From Zhihengliuella sp. (GTDB taxonomy: Bacteria; Actinomycetota; Actinomycetes; Actinomycetales; Micrococcaceae), in NCBI RefSeq assembly GCF_031178195.1, contig NZ_JAPSJL010000010.1, positions 38,126-102,125 of the forward strand: a stretch of DNA of 64,000 nucleotides, written 5' to 3'. This document shows positions 39,740 through 48,269 of the stretch, piece after piece (the stretch's first letter is position 1; each line of letters starts with the position of its first letter). Under the pieces are notes generated by a model. It was given only the letters and a program-made list of their open reading frames with translations, had not been told where the DNA came from and searched no databases. The position numbers and the translations under genes are program-made.

Positions 39740-40190
39740 GCTCCCGTCCGTCAGGGAGACGGCCCTGGCCTGGGAATCGCTCTTCCGGTGCCAGGTGACG
39801 ATCATGCGCCGGCTCCAGCAGCTCCCGGAGTTCAAGGAGCTGAGCATGCGCGAGTACGACGTGCTGTTCAACCTCAAGCGGGCTCCGCGCTGCGGCCTGC
39901 GCCTCGGCGACCTCAATGAATCGCTGCTGCTCAGCCAGCCCAGCCTGAGCCGGATGATCGACCGGCTCGTGGCACGCGGGCTGGTGGTGCGCCAGCAGGA
40001 TCCCAGCGACCACCGGGCCATCCTGATCACGCTCACCGAGGCCGGTGCCGAGGTCCAGCGCCGGATCGGCCGGGCCCACGTCCGGCACATCAACGAGGTA
40101 CTCGGCGGGGCGCTCGACGCGGAGCAGCTCGAGCAGTTGCGCGCGCTGACGACGGCGCTCAGCGAGTCCGTCGCAGCAGAGCAGGACTAG
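39723..40190 (+). CDS. MarR family transcriptional regulator
   Basis: Winged-helix repressor of 155 residues. The start is GTG 39723, overlapping the oxidoreductase by 17 bases; GTG 39732 is an alternative. Winged helix: MREYDVLFNLKRAPRCGLRLGDLNESLLLSQPSLSRMIDRLVARGLVVRQQDPSDHRAILITLTEAG, where the DHR wing is diagnostic. No cysteine pattern for redox sensing is evident (one Cys in FRCQVT, one in RCGLR). Being second in its operon, it probably represses its own transcript. The gene converges on the cysteine desulfurase. Confidence 0.93.
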   Translation: MSTVPELPSVRETALAWESLFRCQVTIMRRLQQLPEFKELSMREYDVLFNLKRAPRCGLRLGDLNESLLLSQPSLSRMIDRLVARGLVVRQQDPSDHRAILITLTEAGAEVQRRIGRAHVRHINEVLGGALDAEQLEQLRALTTALSESVAAEQD

Positions 40191-40211
40191 GCCGCGGCCG
40201 CAGGGGCCTAG
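40187..40211. terminator. Possible weak convergent terminator
   Basis: Arms CTAGGCC (40187-40193) and GGCCTAG (40205-40211) overlap the stop codons of the convergent marR and desulfurase genes. Short stem, so uncertain. Confidence 0.35.
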
Positions 40212-41374
40212 GCCCTCGAGTCGGCGGCGGAGCCGGCGACCGCTTCGACCGCCGCGACGACGGCTCGCGCCGCCTGCGTCAGCTCGGCCTCGCCGACGGC
40301 TCGGGTGAAGCTCACGCGGACCGAGGTCAGCGCCACGTCCGGCGCGTACCCCATCGCCAGGAGCACCGGGGACGGCTCGTCAGCGTCCGCGTGGCACGCC
40401 GATCCCGACGAGCAGTACACGCCGCGGCGCTCCAGCTCCAGCAGGACCGCCTCGCCGGCGGTCCCCGGGAAGCAGAAGGACACGATGCCGGGGACGCGTC
40501 GCGTCGGATGGCCCGTGGCGATGGCCCGCTCCGGTGCCCCCGGCCGGTTCAGCCGCGCCAGCACGGCATCCCGCAGGAAGGAGCCGAAGCCCTCCTGGCC
40601 GCCGGCCCGGGAGGCCTCAGCGGCCAGGCGCAGGGCGGTGGCGGTCGCGACGGCGCCAGGGACGTTCTCCGTGCCGCTACGGCGGCCGCGTTCCTGGCCG
40701 CCGCCGTGGAGCAGCGGCTCCACGGGCAGCCGGCCGCGGACCATGAGCAGGCCGGCGCCCTTGAGTCCACCGATCTTGTGCCCGGAGACGCTCATCGCGT
40801 CGGCGTGCTCGGCGATGCTCCGCAGGTCGAGCCACCCGGCGGCCTGGACCGCATCGGTGTGGAACAGGGCGCCGGCCTCGCGCGCGAGCGCGGAGATCTC
40901 CGCGACAGGCTGCACGGTCCCGACCTCGTTGTTCACGGCCATGACCGACACCAGCGCGGTGTCCGGGCGCAGCAGCGCCGCGACCGCGTCCGGGTCGACG
41001 CTCCCGGTGCCGTCCACCGGCGCGACCGAGACCTCGAACCCGTGATGCGCCTCGAGGTACCGCAGGGGCTCGCGCACCGACGAGTGCTCCACCGCGCTCG
41101 TGACGATGTGCCGTCCACGGGGCGCCACCAGGGCCAGGCCCTTCAGGGCGAGGTTGTTCGCCTCCGTCCCGCCGGAGGTGAAGACGACGTCGCCGGGACG
41201 GACCCCGAGGGCCGCGGCCGCCGTCGTGCGCGCGTAGTCCATGGCGCGGGCCGCCGAGCCGCCGAGCTCATGCCGGCTCGACGGGTTGCCGAAGTCGTGG
41301 CTGAACAGGGGTCCGACCAGCTCCAGGACCTCGGGCCGGACCGGCGTGGTCGCGGCGGCGTCGAGGTAGATCAT
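40208..41374 (-). CDS. Cysteine desulfurase (NifS/IscS-like) of the nad operon
   Basis: PLP enzyme releasing sulfur from cysteine, probably to build the [4Fe-4S] cluster of NadA. It has 388 residues. PLP lysine in MSVSGHKIGGLKGAGLLMVRG, SGGTEANNLALKG, TSAVEHSSVREPL, FHTDAVQAAGWLDL, and the catalytic Cys loop GVYCSSGSACHADADEPSPVLLAMG. Its ATG overlaps the nadC stop (ATGA), making it the last gene of nrtR-nadABC. The desulfurase-in-nad-operon arrangement is known from Bacillus (nifS next to nadB). Confidence 0.93.
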   Translation of the reverse strand: MIYLDAAATTPVRPEVLELVGPLFSHDFGNPSSRHELGGSAARAMDYARTTAAAALGVRPGDVVFTSGGTEANNLALKGLALVAPRGRHIVTSAVEHSSVREPLRYLEAHHGFEVSVAPVDGTGSVDPDAVAALLRPDTALVSVMAVNNEVGTVQPVAEISALAREAGALFHTDAVQAAGWLDLRSIAEHADAMSVSGHKIGGLKGAGLLMVRGRLPVEPLLHGGGQERGRRSGTENVPGAVATATALRLAAEASRAGGQEGFGSFLRDAVLARLNRPGAPERAIATGHPTRRVPGIVSFCFPGTAGEAVLLELERRGVYCSSGSACHADADEPSPVLLAMGYAPDVALTSVRVSFTRAVGEAELTQAARAVVAAVEAVAGSAADSRA

Positions 41375-42327
41375 GCCGGCTCCGTCCCGTCGGCCCGCAC
41401 GACGCCCCGGGATTCGAAGTCCAGGCCGAGGTCGAGGGCGCGCACGCTGTGCGTCAGGGCACCGGAGGAGATCACGTCCACGCCGGTGGCCGCGATCGCC
41501 GGGACGCGCTCGAGGGTGACCGTCCCCGAGGCCTCGACGGTGCAGCGGCCGGCGACGCGGCGCACGCCCTCGGCGAGGTCCTCCAGCGAGAAGTTGTCCA
41601 GCATGACCGTGTCCACCCCGGCCGCGACGACGGGCTCTAGCTGGTCCAGGCGGTCGATCTCCACCTCGAGGTGCTGGGTGTGGCCCAGCCGGGCCCGCAG
41701 GTCGCGCAGCGCGGCGGTCAGCTCATCGCCCTCGCCGAGCAGCGCGAGGTGGTTGTCCTTCGCCATGACGGCCTCGGAGAGGTTGTCGCGGTGGTTGAAC
41801 CCGCCACCGCAGCGCACCGCGTAGCGCTCGAGCACGCGCAGCCCGGGCGTGGTCTTGCGCGTGTCGGCGATGCGGACCGAATGTCCGGAGGCCGCGTCGA
41901 CCAGGGCTCGTGTCTGCGTGGCGATCCCGCTCATCCGCTGCAGGAGGTTCAGGCCCACGCGCTCGGCGGTCAGGACACCGCGGGCGGGCCCGGTGACGAC
42001 GGCGAGGCGGGCGCCGGCGGCGAACCGCTCCCCGTCCCGCAGCTCCAACCCGACGCGGAGCCGGTCGTCGGTCAGGCGCATGGCTGCCGCGAACGCGTCC
42101 AGTCCCGAGACCACGCCGGGCTCGCGGGCGACGACGGCGGCCGTCGCCTGGGCGTCGGCGGGGATGAGGAGGTCCGCGGTCAGATCCCCGGCGGGCGCGT
42201 CCTCCAGGAGGGCTGCGGTGACAATCCGCTCCAGCTGCAGGCGCGGGACCGGCCGGACGGACTCCAGGGCGCCCAGGTCGGCGGCCGTCGCGGCCGCGGC
42301 TCGCGTCGGGATGGCGGTATCAGGCAT
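41371..42327 (-). CDS. nadC: Nicotinate-nucleotide pyrophosphorylase (carboxylating)
   Basis: Quinolinate phosphoribosyltransferase: quinolinate + PRPP to nicotinate mononucleotide and CO2. It has 318 residues from ATG 42327 (MPDTAIPTRAAAATAADLG), overlapping nadB by eight bases. Motifs: LLEDAPAGDLTADLLIPAD, LNLLQRMSGIATQTRALVDA, IADTRKTTPGLRVLERYAVRCGGGFNHRDNLSEAVMAKDNH, VDTVMLDNFS, VEASGTVTLERVPAIAATGVDVISSGALTHS. Third step of de novo NAD synthesis. Confidence 0.96.
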   Translation of the reverse strand: MPDTAIPTRAAAATAADLGALESVRPVPRLQLERIVTAALLEDAPAGDLTADLLIPADAQATAAVVAREPGVVSGLDAFAAAMRLTDDRLRVGLELRDGERFAAGARLAVVTGPARGVLTAERVGLNLLQRMSGIATQTRALVDAASGHSVRIADTRKTTPGLRVLERYAVRCGGGFNHRDNLSEAVMAKDNHLALLGEGDELTAALRDLRARLGHTQHLEVEIDRLDQLEPVVAAGVDTVMLDNFSLEDLAEGVRRVAGRCTVEASGTVTLERVPAIAATGVDVISSGALTHSVRALDLGLDFESRGVVRADGTEPA

Positions 42328-44197
42328 GGGCGAGACGGTCCTCTCGGGTGGCTCCGGCCGGCGTGGCCGGAGCGAAGAACGGGGTGGAAGGCCGAGCCGC
42401 GGCGTCGGCGCGGGCATCGCGGCGGTGATGGGCGCCGAGGGATTCGGTGCGACGACGGGCCGCGACGGCGATCCGGTGGGCCACCTGGACGGCGTTGAGC
42501 AGCTCGTGCCGGTCGCGGTCCCAGGAGTCGTCGCGCCCGGCGAGGAGTTCGGCCTCCATCGCGGCCAGCCCGGATTCGGCCCGGGCCAGGCCCGCCTCGT
42601 CGCGTTCGACGGCGAGGTGGGTGCCGGTGAGCGCGTGCAGCTGCTCCCAGTCGGTCGCGACGCCGCCGAGCAGCCGCGCCGCGGCGGCGGCTCCGCCGGT
42701 GGGCCGCCCACCGTCCGGCCGCGCGGCGTCGGCGGCGGGTGCCGCGCTCGCCGCCGGGCCAGAGGCGGCGATGTCAGCCACGGCGCGCCACGCGAAGACG
42801 AGGGCCTCGAGCAGCGAATTGGAGGCGAGCCGGTTGGCGCCGTGGACGCCCGTGCAGGCCGTCTCGCCGGCGGCCCAGAGTCCGGGCAGCGCGGTCCGCC
42901 CGGCGAGGTCGGTGGGGACGCCGCCCATCCAGTAGTGCTGGGCCTCGGCCACCGGCACGAGGTCGCGCCCGAGGTCCAGCCCGTGCGCGGCCAGCGCGAC
43001 GGCGATGGTGGGGAAGCGCGCGGCGAGATCTCGGTCCGCGAGGTGCCGGGCGTCGAGGTGGACGACCCCGGTCCGGGCGCGCTCCGCGTGGATGGCGCGG
43101 GCGACGACGTCGCGCGGGGCCAGCTCCGCGTCCGGGTGCCGACCGGGCATGAACCGCTCGCCGTGCCCGTTGCGCAGATGCGCCCCCTCGCCGCGGACGG
43201 CCTCCGTGATCATGAGCGGCGCGCCGGCCTCCGGGCGCCACAGGGTCGGGTGGAACTGCACGAACTCCGCGTCGGCGAGGTCGAACGGCACGCCCAGCTC
43301 CCGGGCGGCGCGCAGGGCCAGCGCGGCGCCGTCCCCGGTGGCGCCGTCGGGGTTGGTGGTGTGCGGGTAGAGGCGGCCGATGCCGCCGGTGGCGAGCAGC
43401 ACCGCGCCGCGCAGCCCCTGCGGCCCGCCGGGCGAGGCGCCGGTGGGCTCCCCGGCCGGGTCGGCGGTCTCCGTGGTGGCGATGTCCTCCGTGAAGCGCA
43501 CGCCCACGACGGCGCCGGGGACCGGCGCGGGAGACGCACCGGCGTCGTTCCCGGCGGCCCGGCGGGACGGCCGGGCCCCGGCCTGTTCCACGAGCAGGTC
43601 GGTGACGAACGCGTGCTCGCGCAGATCGATCCGGCCCTCCGAGGCCAGGCGGCGGACGACGGCGATCAGCGCCGAGGCGATGCCGCGGCCGGTCGCGTCG
43701 CCGCGGTGGTGGAGGATCCGCGGGTGCCGGTGGGCGCCCTCGAGACCGAGGGCGTACCGGGCCGGGTCGGCGGCGTCGCGGTCGAACTCGACCCCGAGGG
43801 CAAACAGCCGGGTGCAGTGCTCCCACGCCTCGGCGCACAGGGCCCGCACCGCCTGCTCGTCGCCGGCGAGGGCACCGGCGCGCAGCGTGTCCTCCACGTG
43901 GGAGGCGATCGAGTCGCCGGGCGCGGCCAGGGGCGCGGGTGCGACGGCGGCGATGCCGCCCTGCGCGTACCAGGTGTTGGAGTCGCGGAGCCGGTCCTTG
44001 GTCAGCAGGGTGACGGGCAGCCCGCGGCCGGCCGCGGCGAGGGCGGCGTACAGGCCGGCGAGTCCGGAGCCGACGACGATCAGCCGGCCCGGACTGCTCG
44101 ACCGGCGCGGCGGACCCGTGGGGTCGCCGCCCGGTGCGGCGCCCGAGCGTTGCGCCGCGCCGTCGCGCCCTCGGTCGCGGAGGTGGTTCGCAGCCAT
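42320..44197 (-). CDS. nadB: L-aspartate oxidase
   Basis: FAD enzyme oxidising L-aspartate to iminoaspartate, which NadA uses. It has 625 residues from ATG 44197, longer than the usual ~540 because of Ala/Gly/Pro-rich insertions (about residues 200-250 and 480-520) and a long N-terminus before [21 protein letters not shown]. Motifs: [58 protein letters not shown]-type stretch, [33 protein letters not shown]. It lies six bases after the nadA stop. The inserts are common in very GC-rich actinobacterial NadB and need not change function. Confidence 0.96.
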   Translation of the reverse strand: [625 protein letters not shown]

Positions 44198-44202
44198 GGC
44201 CG

Positions 44203-45525
44203 TCAGGGGCGCGCCGCGAGCATGCGCTCGAGCGCGGTCTTGGCCTCGACGGCGGTCGCAGCGTCCACAGTGATGCGGTTGACGATGCGGCCGGCCACCA
44301 GCGCCTCCAGGACCCACGCCAGGTACCCCGGGTGGATGCGGTACATGGTGGAGCACGGGCAGATCACCGGGTCCAGGCAGAAGATCGTGTGCTGCGGGTA
44401 CTCGGCGGCCAGCCGGTTGACCATGTTGATCTCGGTGCCGATCGCGAAGGTGGTCGGCTCCGTGGCAGCGGCGACGGCCTTCCGGATGAAGTCCGTGGAG
44501 CCGGCGGCGTCCGCGGCGTCGACCACCTCCATCGGGCACTCCGGGTGGACGATGACGCGGCACCCCGGGTACTCGGCCCGCGCGCCCTCGATCTGGCCGA
44601 CGGTGAAGCGCTTGTGCACGGAGCAGAACCCGTGCCAGAGGATGACCTGCGCCTCCTGCAGGGCTGCGGCCGTGTTCCCGCCGAGCGGGCGGCGCGGGTT
44701 CCACAGCGGCATGGCCTCGAGCGGCACACCCATGGCCTTGGCCGTGTTGCGGCCGAGGTGCTGGTCCGGGAAGAACAGCACCCGGCGGCCACGCTCGAAT
44801 GCCCACTCAAGGACCGTCGCGGCGTTCGACGACGTGCAGACGATGCCGCCGTGCCGGCCCACGAAGGCCTTCAGCGCGGCCGAGCAGTTCATGTAGGTGA
44901 CGGGGATGACCGGGGCGCGGCCGTCGTCGTCCTCGTCGGCGTAGAGCTCCATGAGCTGCTCCCAGCACTCCTCGACGGAGGACTCGTCCGCCATGTCGGC
45001 CATCGAGCAGCCGGCGGCGAGGTTCGGCAGCACCACGGCCTGGTCCTCGCGGGAGAGGATGTCGGCCGTCTCGGCCATGAAGTGCACGCCGCAGAAGACG
45101 ATGTACTCGGCGTCGGGCTTGGTCAGCGCGGCGTTGGCGAGCTGGAAGGAGTCGCCGACGAAGTCCGCGTACTGCACCACCTCGTCGCGCTGGTAGAAGT
45201 GCCCGAGGACCACGAGGCGATCCCCCAGCGCCTCCTTGGCGGCGCGGATCCGGGCATCGAGCTCGGCGTCCGTGGCGAGCCGGTACTCCTCGGGGATGCC
45301 GCCCTGCCGCGGGGTGTCCGCCGGCGCGGCGTCGGCCATGGAGGCGCCCGGACCGTAGGCCGGGGCGCCGCCGTCGAAGTTCCACGGCGACTTCGCCAGG
45401 TCCGGCGTGCAGGTGGAGGACGACGCCGCCGCGGTCGGGGCGCTGTCGGTCCCCCGGGCGTCGGGGCGGCGCTCGGGGTCGACGGTGCGGGTGAGTTCCT
45501 GGATGGTGACGCTGACGCTGCTCAT
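44203..45525 (-). CDS. nadA: Quinolinate synthase A
   Basis: [4Fe-4S] enzyme condensing iminoaspartate with dihydroxyacetone phosphate to quinolinate. It has 440 residues from ATG 45525, which overlaps the regulator stop (ATGA). The first ~75 residues are low-complexity and not part of the fold. The core has VVLGHFYQRDEVVQYADFVGDSF, VFCGVHFMAETADIL, and the three cluster cysteines in VTYMNCSAALKAF, HPECPMEVV and LDPVICPCSTMYRIHP. The cluster requirement explains the desulfurase gene at the end of the operon. Confidence 0.96.
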   Translation of the reverse strand: MSSVSVTIQELTRTVDPERRPDARGTDSAPTAAASSSTCTPDLAKSPWNFDGGAPAYGPGASMADAAPADTPRQGGIPEEYRLATDAELDARIRAAKEALGDRLVVLGHFYQRDEVVQYADFVGDSFQLANAALTKPDAEYIVFCGVHFMAETADILSREDQAVVLPNLAAGCSMADMADESSVEECWEQLMELYADEDDDGRAPVIPVTYMNCSAALKAFVGRHGGIVCTSSNAATVLEWAFERGRRVLFFPDQHLGRNTAKAMGVPLEAMPLWNPRRPLGGNTAAALQEAQVILWHGFCSVHKRFTVGQIEGARAEYPGCRVIVHPECPMEVVDAADAAGSTDFIRKAVAAATEPTTFAIGTEINMVNRLAAEYPQHTIFCLDPVICPCSTMYRIHPGYLAWVLEALVAGRIVNRITVDAATAVEAKTALERMLAARP

Positions 45526-46409
45526 GACTGGACCTTCGATGCGATGGCGGACGATGCGGTGGAGGACGATGCGGTGGCTGGTTCCTGCCCGGCGGCGGCA
45601 GGCGACCCCGGGGCCGGGGCGGCCGGTGGGGCCGGTGGGGCCGGGGCGGGCGCTGGGGAGGGCTCGGCCGGCGGGGCCTCCCCGTCGGGGTCGGCGTACC
45701 GGTAGAGCTTGGGCGGTCGGTGCTTGACGCCCTGGAGGTACTCGCCGGTGTCGACGAGGTCGGGCGAACCGCGGAGCTGGCGGCGGAAGTTCGCCGGATC
45801 GAGGGGGCGCCCGAGGATGGCCTGGTGGACCTCGTGGATCTGGGCGAGCGTGAACCGGTCGCCCAGCAGACGGTGCGCGATCTTCCCGTAGGCCACCTTG
45901 TTCCGCAGGCGTTCCAGGGCGTACGCGACGATCTGCGAGTGGTCGAACGCGAGGTTCCGGGCGGCCTCCTCCGAGTCCGCGGGGAACCAGGAGACGTGGG
46001 GGTCGTCGACGAGCGTGGAGTTCGCGCCGCCGGCCGGATCGGCGTCGGCGTCGCGCACCAGCGCCCAGTAGGCGATGGTGACGACGCGCTGGGCCGGCGA
46101 GCGGTCGACGCCGCCGAAGGTGTAGAGCTGCTCCAGGTAGCGCGGGACGAGTCCCGTGGTGCTGCGCAGGTGCTCTGCGGCGGCCTCCTGGAGCGACTGC
46201 TGGGGCAGCAGGGGGCCGCCCGGCAGCGCCCACTGGCCCCGGTACGGCTGGCGGGTCCGGCGCACGAGCGGGATCCAGAGCCGCAGCCCCTCGCCGGACC
46301 GCGACTCGGAGCCGGCCCGGCCGTCGTCCGGCCGGGCCCGGCGCAGCGAGAAGATGACCGTGGACACGGCGATCTGCGGGCTGGCCGCAGCCCGCTCGCT
46401 GACGTTCAT
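45522..46409 (-). CDS. nrtR: NrtR-type Nudix transcriptional regulator of NAD synthesis
   Basis: ADP-ribose-sensing repressor: a catalytically dead Nudix domain plus winged helix. It has 295 residues from ATG 46409 (MNVSERAAASPQIAVSTVIFSL). The Nudix region reads GQWALPGGPLLPQQSLQEAAAEHLRSTTGL, in which the E-x-x-E-E catalytic glutamates are replaced, as in NrtR. The winged-helix part is KIAHRLLGDRFTLAQIHEVHQAILGRPLDPANFRRQL…RPPKLYRYA, the NrtR C-terminal signature. An Ala/Pro-rich tail of ~55 residues follows. It heads the nad operon (ATGA overlap with nadA), behind a 27-bp palindrome that is its probable operator. Confidence 0.9.
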   Translation of the reverse strand: MNVSERAAASPQIAVSTVIFSLRRARPDDGRAGSESRSGEGLRLWIPLVRRTRQPYRGQWALPGGPLLPQQSLQEAAAEHLRSTTGLVPRYLEQLYTFGGVDRSPAQRVVTIAYWALVRDADADPAGGANSTLVDDPHVSWFPADSEEAARNLAFDHSQIVAYALERLRNKVAYGKIAHRLLGDRFTLAQIHEVHQAILGRPLDPANFRRQLRGSPDLVDTGEYLQGVKHRPPKLYRYADPDGEAPPAEPSPAPAPAPPAPPAAPAPGSPAAAGQEPATASSSTASSAIASKVQS

Positions 46410-46444
46410 GAATTCCACCACGGGGTCCTCGCTCGATCGGCGAA

Positions 46445-46471
46445 CAGTTAATGTCAGAGTGACTATAACTG
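46445..46471. promoter_or_regulatory. Probable NrtR operator
   Basis: A 27-bp near-perfect palindrome 35 bases before the nrtR ATG: outer arms CAGTTA (46445-46450) and TAACTG (46466-46471), inner arms GTCA (46453-46456) and TGAC (46460-46463), centre GAG. It contains TATAGT on the minus strand (46467-46462), a plausible -10, so binding would block the nad operon promoter. Confidence 0.75.
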
Positions 46472-46551
46472 AGTGTACGCGCCGGTCGGGCCGGCCCCGT
46501 CCACTGTTACGGGCCCGGTGCATCCCGGGCCGCGACGCGGACAGGCTCCCG

Positions 46552-47046
46552 CTACTGCGGTCCCGTCCTCCCGGGACCGCCGACTCCGGCCGCGGCGCGA
46601 ACCAGCGGCAGGGCCCGCGGCGGGATGAGGGAGTTCAGGACCACGACGGTCGAGGAGCGGACCACCGTGCCCGTGGCGATCACGGCGTCCAGCACCCGCT
46701 GCAGATCCGCGTTCGAGCGCGCGACCACGCAGGCCAGCAGGTCGAACTCCCCAGAGACGGTGTGCAGCTCCAGCACCTCCGGCACCCCGGAGAGCGCCTC
46801 GGCCACGGCGTCGTGCCCGCTGTCCTGGTGGATGGCCAGGGAGCAGTACGCGCGCACCGGATAGCCGATCCCCTCGGCCGAGAGGTGCGGTCCCCAGCCG
46901 GTGACGACTCCGCGGGCCGCGAGCCGGTCGAGCCTCGCCTGCACGGTGGCGCGGGCGATCCCCAGTGTGCGCGAGGCCTCGAGGACCGACATCTTGGGAT
47001 CGGAACTGAAGATCTCGATGATCCGTGCATCGACTTCGTCGACCAT
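46552..47046 (-). CDS. Lrp/AsnC family transcriptional regulator
   Basis: Regulator of 164 residues. N-terminal helix-turn-helix (MVDEVDARIIEIFSSDPKMSVLEASRTLGIARATVQARLDRLAARGVV) and a RAM/ligand-sensing domain (VLELHTVSGEFDLLACVVARSNADLQRVLDAVIATGTVVRSSTVVVLNS). It is divergent from the E1 alpha gene across 149 bases. In Pseudomonas an Lrp-like BkdR activates branched-chain oxoacid dehydrogenase genes, so a similar role with a branched-chain amino acid as effector is a reasonable inference. Confidence 0.92.
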   Translation of the reverse strand: MVDEVDARIIEIFSSDPKMSVLEASRTLGIARATVQARLDRLAARGVVTGWGPHLSAEGIGYPVRAYCSLAIHQDSGHDAVAEALSGVPEVLELHTVSGEFDLLACVVARSNADLQRVLDAVIATGTVVRSSTVVVLNSLIPPRALPLVRAAAGVGGPGRTGPQ

Positions 47047-47195
47047 GCCGCCTCCGTTTCGAGAGTAGTCAAACTGTTCATTAGACGCACCTTATCGTGG
47101 CACACTTTGCACAACTTGCCAGATGCTGCAACCGCAGATTGCCTCGATCCTCCGAGGTGCCTAGGGTCACATCAACCAAGGAAAGGAGCGGCGTC

Positions 47196-48269
47196 ATGAG
47201 CGTGACCGCCACCCCTGCGGCGACCGGGGCCCTGGAGCTCGACCCGCAGCGTCTGCAGGCCGACGAGCTCAAGCGGCTCCTCGCCCAGATGATCACCGTC
47301 CGCCACCTGGACACGTCCGCCATCGCCTGGCAGCGCCAGGGCATCATCCCCGGCTACGCCCCCATGCAGGGCCAGGAGGCCGCGCAGGTCGGCAGCATCG
47401 CCGCCCTGGACATGACGCGCGACTTCGTCTTCCCGACCTACCGCGAGATGGGCGCGGCCTATGCGGCCGGCGTCGACATGGCCGAGTACATGGCGACCCA
47501 CAAGGCCACCTGGAACGGCGGCCTTCACGACCCGGTGAAGTACCGTTTCACCCCCATCCAGACGGTGATCGCCGGCTCGGCGCTGCACGCCGTCGGCTGG
47601 GCCCACGGCCAGCGCCTGGACGCCCTCCGCGAGGGCCGCGAGCAGACGGATCTGCCCGCCTCCCTGATCTACCTCGGCGACGGCGCGTCCTCGCAGGGCG
47701 ACATCCACGAGGCCATGAACTTCGCCGGCGTCTTCAAGACGCCCACCGTCTTCTTCGTGCAGAACAACGGGTGGGCCATCTCCGTGCCGACCGAGCACCA
47801 GGTCGCCGGCGGCTCGGTGGCCGCCCGCGGCGCGGGCTACGGGCTGCCCTCCGTGGCGGTGGACGGGAACGACGTCGAGGCCGTCGTCCGCGCGGCCCGG
47901 GCGGCCGTGGCGCACGCCCGCTCGGGCGCCGGAGCCGTCGTCGTGGAGGCGTTCACCTACCGGCGCGGCCCGCACTCGACGTCGGACGATCCCGGCCGCT
48001 ACCGGTCGCTCGAGGACGAGCGGCGCGACGCCGGACCGGACCCGATCGAGCGGCTCGCCGAGCGGCTGATCGCCGCGGACGAACTCACCGAGTCCGAGGT
48101 GCGGGAGCTCTGGGCGGACGCCGCCGCGTTCGAGGAGCGCACCCGCGAGGCCGTCGCCGCGCAGGGCCCGCGCCCCGGCGCGGAGATGTTCGAGTACGTG
48201 TACCAGGAGACCACGCCCGTCCTGCAGCAGCAGGCGGCCCAGTGGCGCGAGGAGTCCGACCATGCCTGA
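47196..48269 (+). CDS. 2-oxoacid dehydrogenase E1 alpha subunit (branched-chain type)
   Basis: Thiamine-diphosphate-dependent decarboxylase half of a 2-oxoacid dehydrogenase. It has 357 residues from ATG 47196 with AAAGGAG upstream; the open frame before it is non-coding. ThDP motif GDGASSQGDIHEAMNFAGVFKTPTVFFVQNN. The loop YRRGPHSTSDDPGRYR matches branched-chain E1 alpha (phosphorylation-loop HSTSDD) better than pyruvate or acetoin E1 alpha. It overlaps E1 beta by eight bases. With the divergent Lrp regulator, breakdown of Val/Ile/Leu oxoacids is the favoured role; pyruvate or acetoin remain possible. Confidence 0.9.
   Translation: MSVTATPAATGALELDPQRLQADELKRLLAQMITVRHLDTSAIAWQRQGIIPGYAPMQGQEAAQVGSIAALDMTRDFVFPTYREMGAAYAAGVDMAEYMATHKATWNGGLHDPVKYRFTPIQTVIAGSALHAVGWAHGQRLDALREGREQTDLPASLIYLGDGASSQGDIHEAMNFAGVFKTPTVFFVQNNGWAISVPTEHQVAGGSVAARGAGYGLPSVAVDGNDVEAVVRAARAAVAHARSGAGAVVVEAFTYRRGPHSTSDDPGRYRSLEDERRDAGPDPIERLAERLIAADELTESEVRELWADAAAFEERTREAVAAQGPRPGAEMFEYVYQETTPVLQQQAAQWREESDHA

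Noticed and set aside
41849..44896. A plus-strand open frame of over 1000 codons opposite nadC/nadB/nadA
   Set aside because: It is antisense to three well-defined genes and its translation is low-complexity Arg/Ala/Gly, the usual artefact of third-position GC. The same holds for long antisense or shifted frames over ilvB, the amidase, the hpa genes and sbcC.
47107..47131. Possible Lrp operator TTGCA…TGCAA between the Lrp gene and E1 alpha
   Set aside because: The arms are only five bases with a 15-base spacer and expected often by chance; no repeat of the site is seen in the gap.
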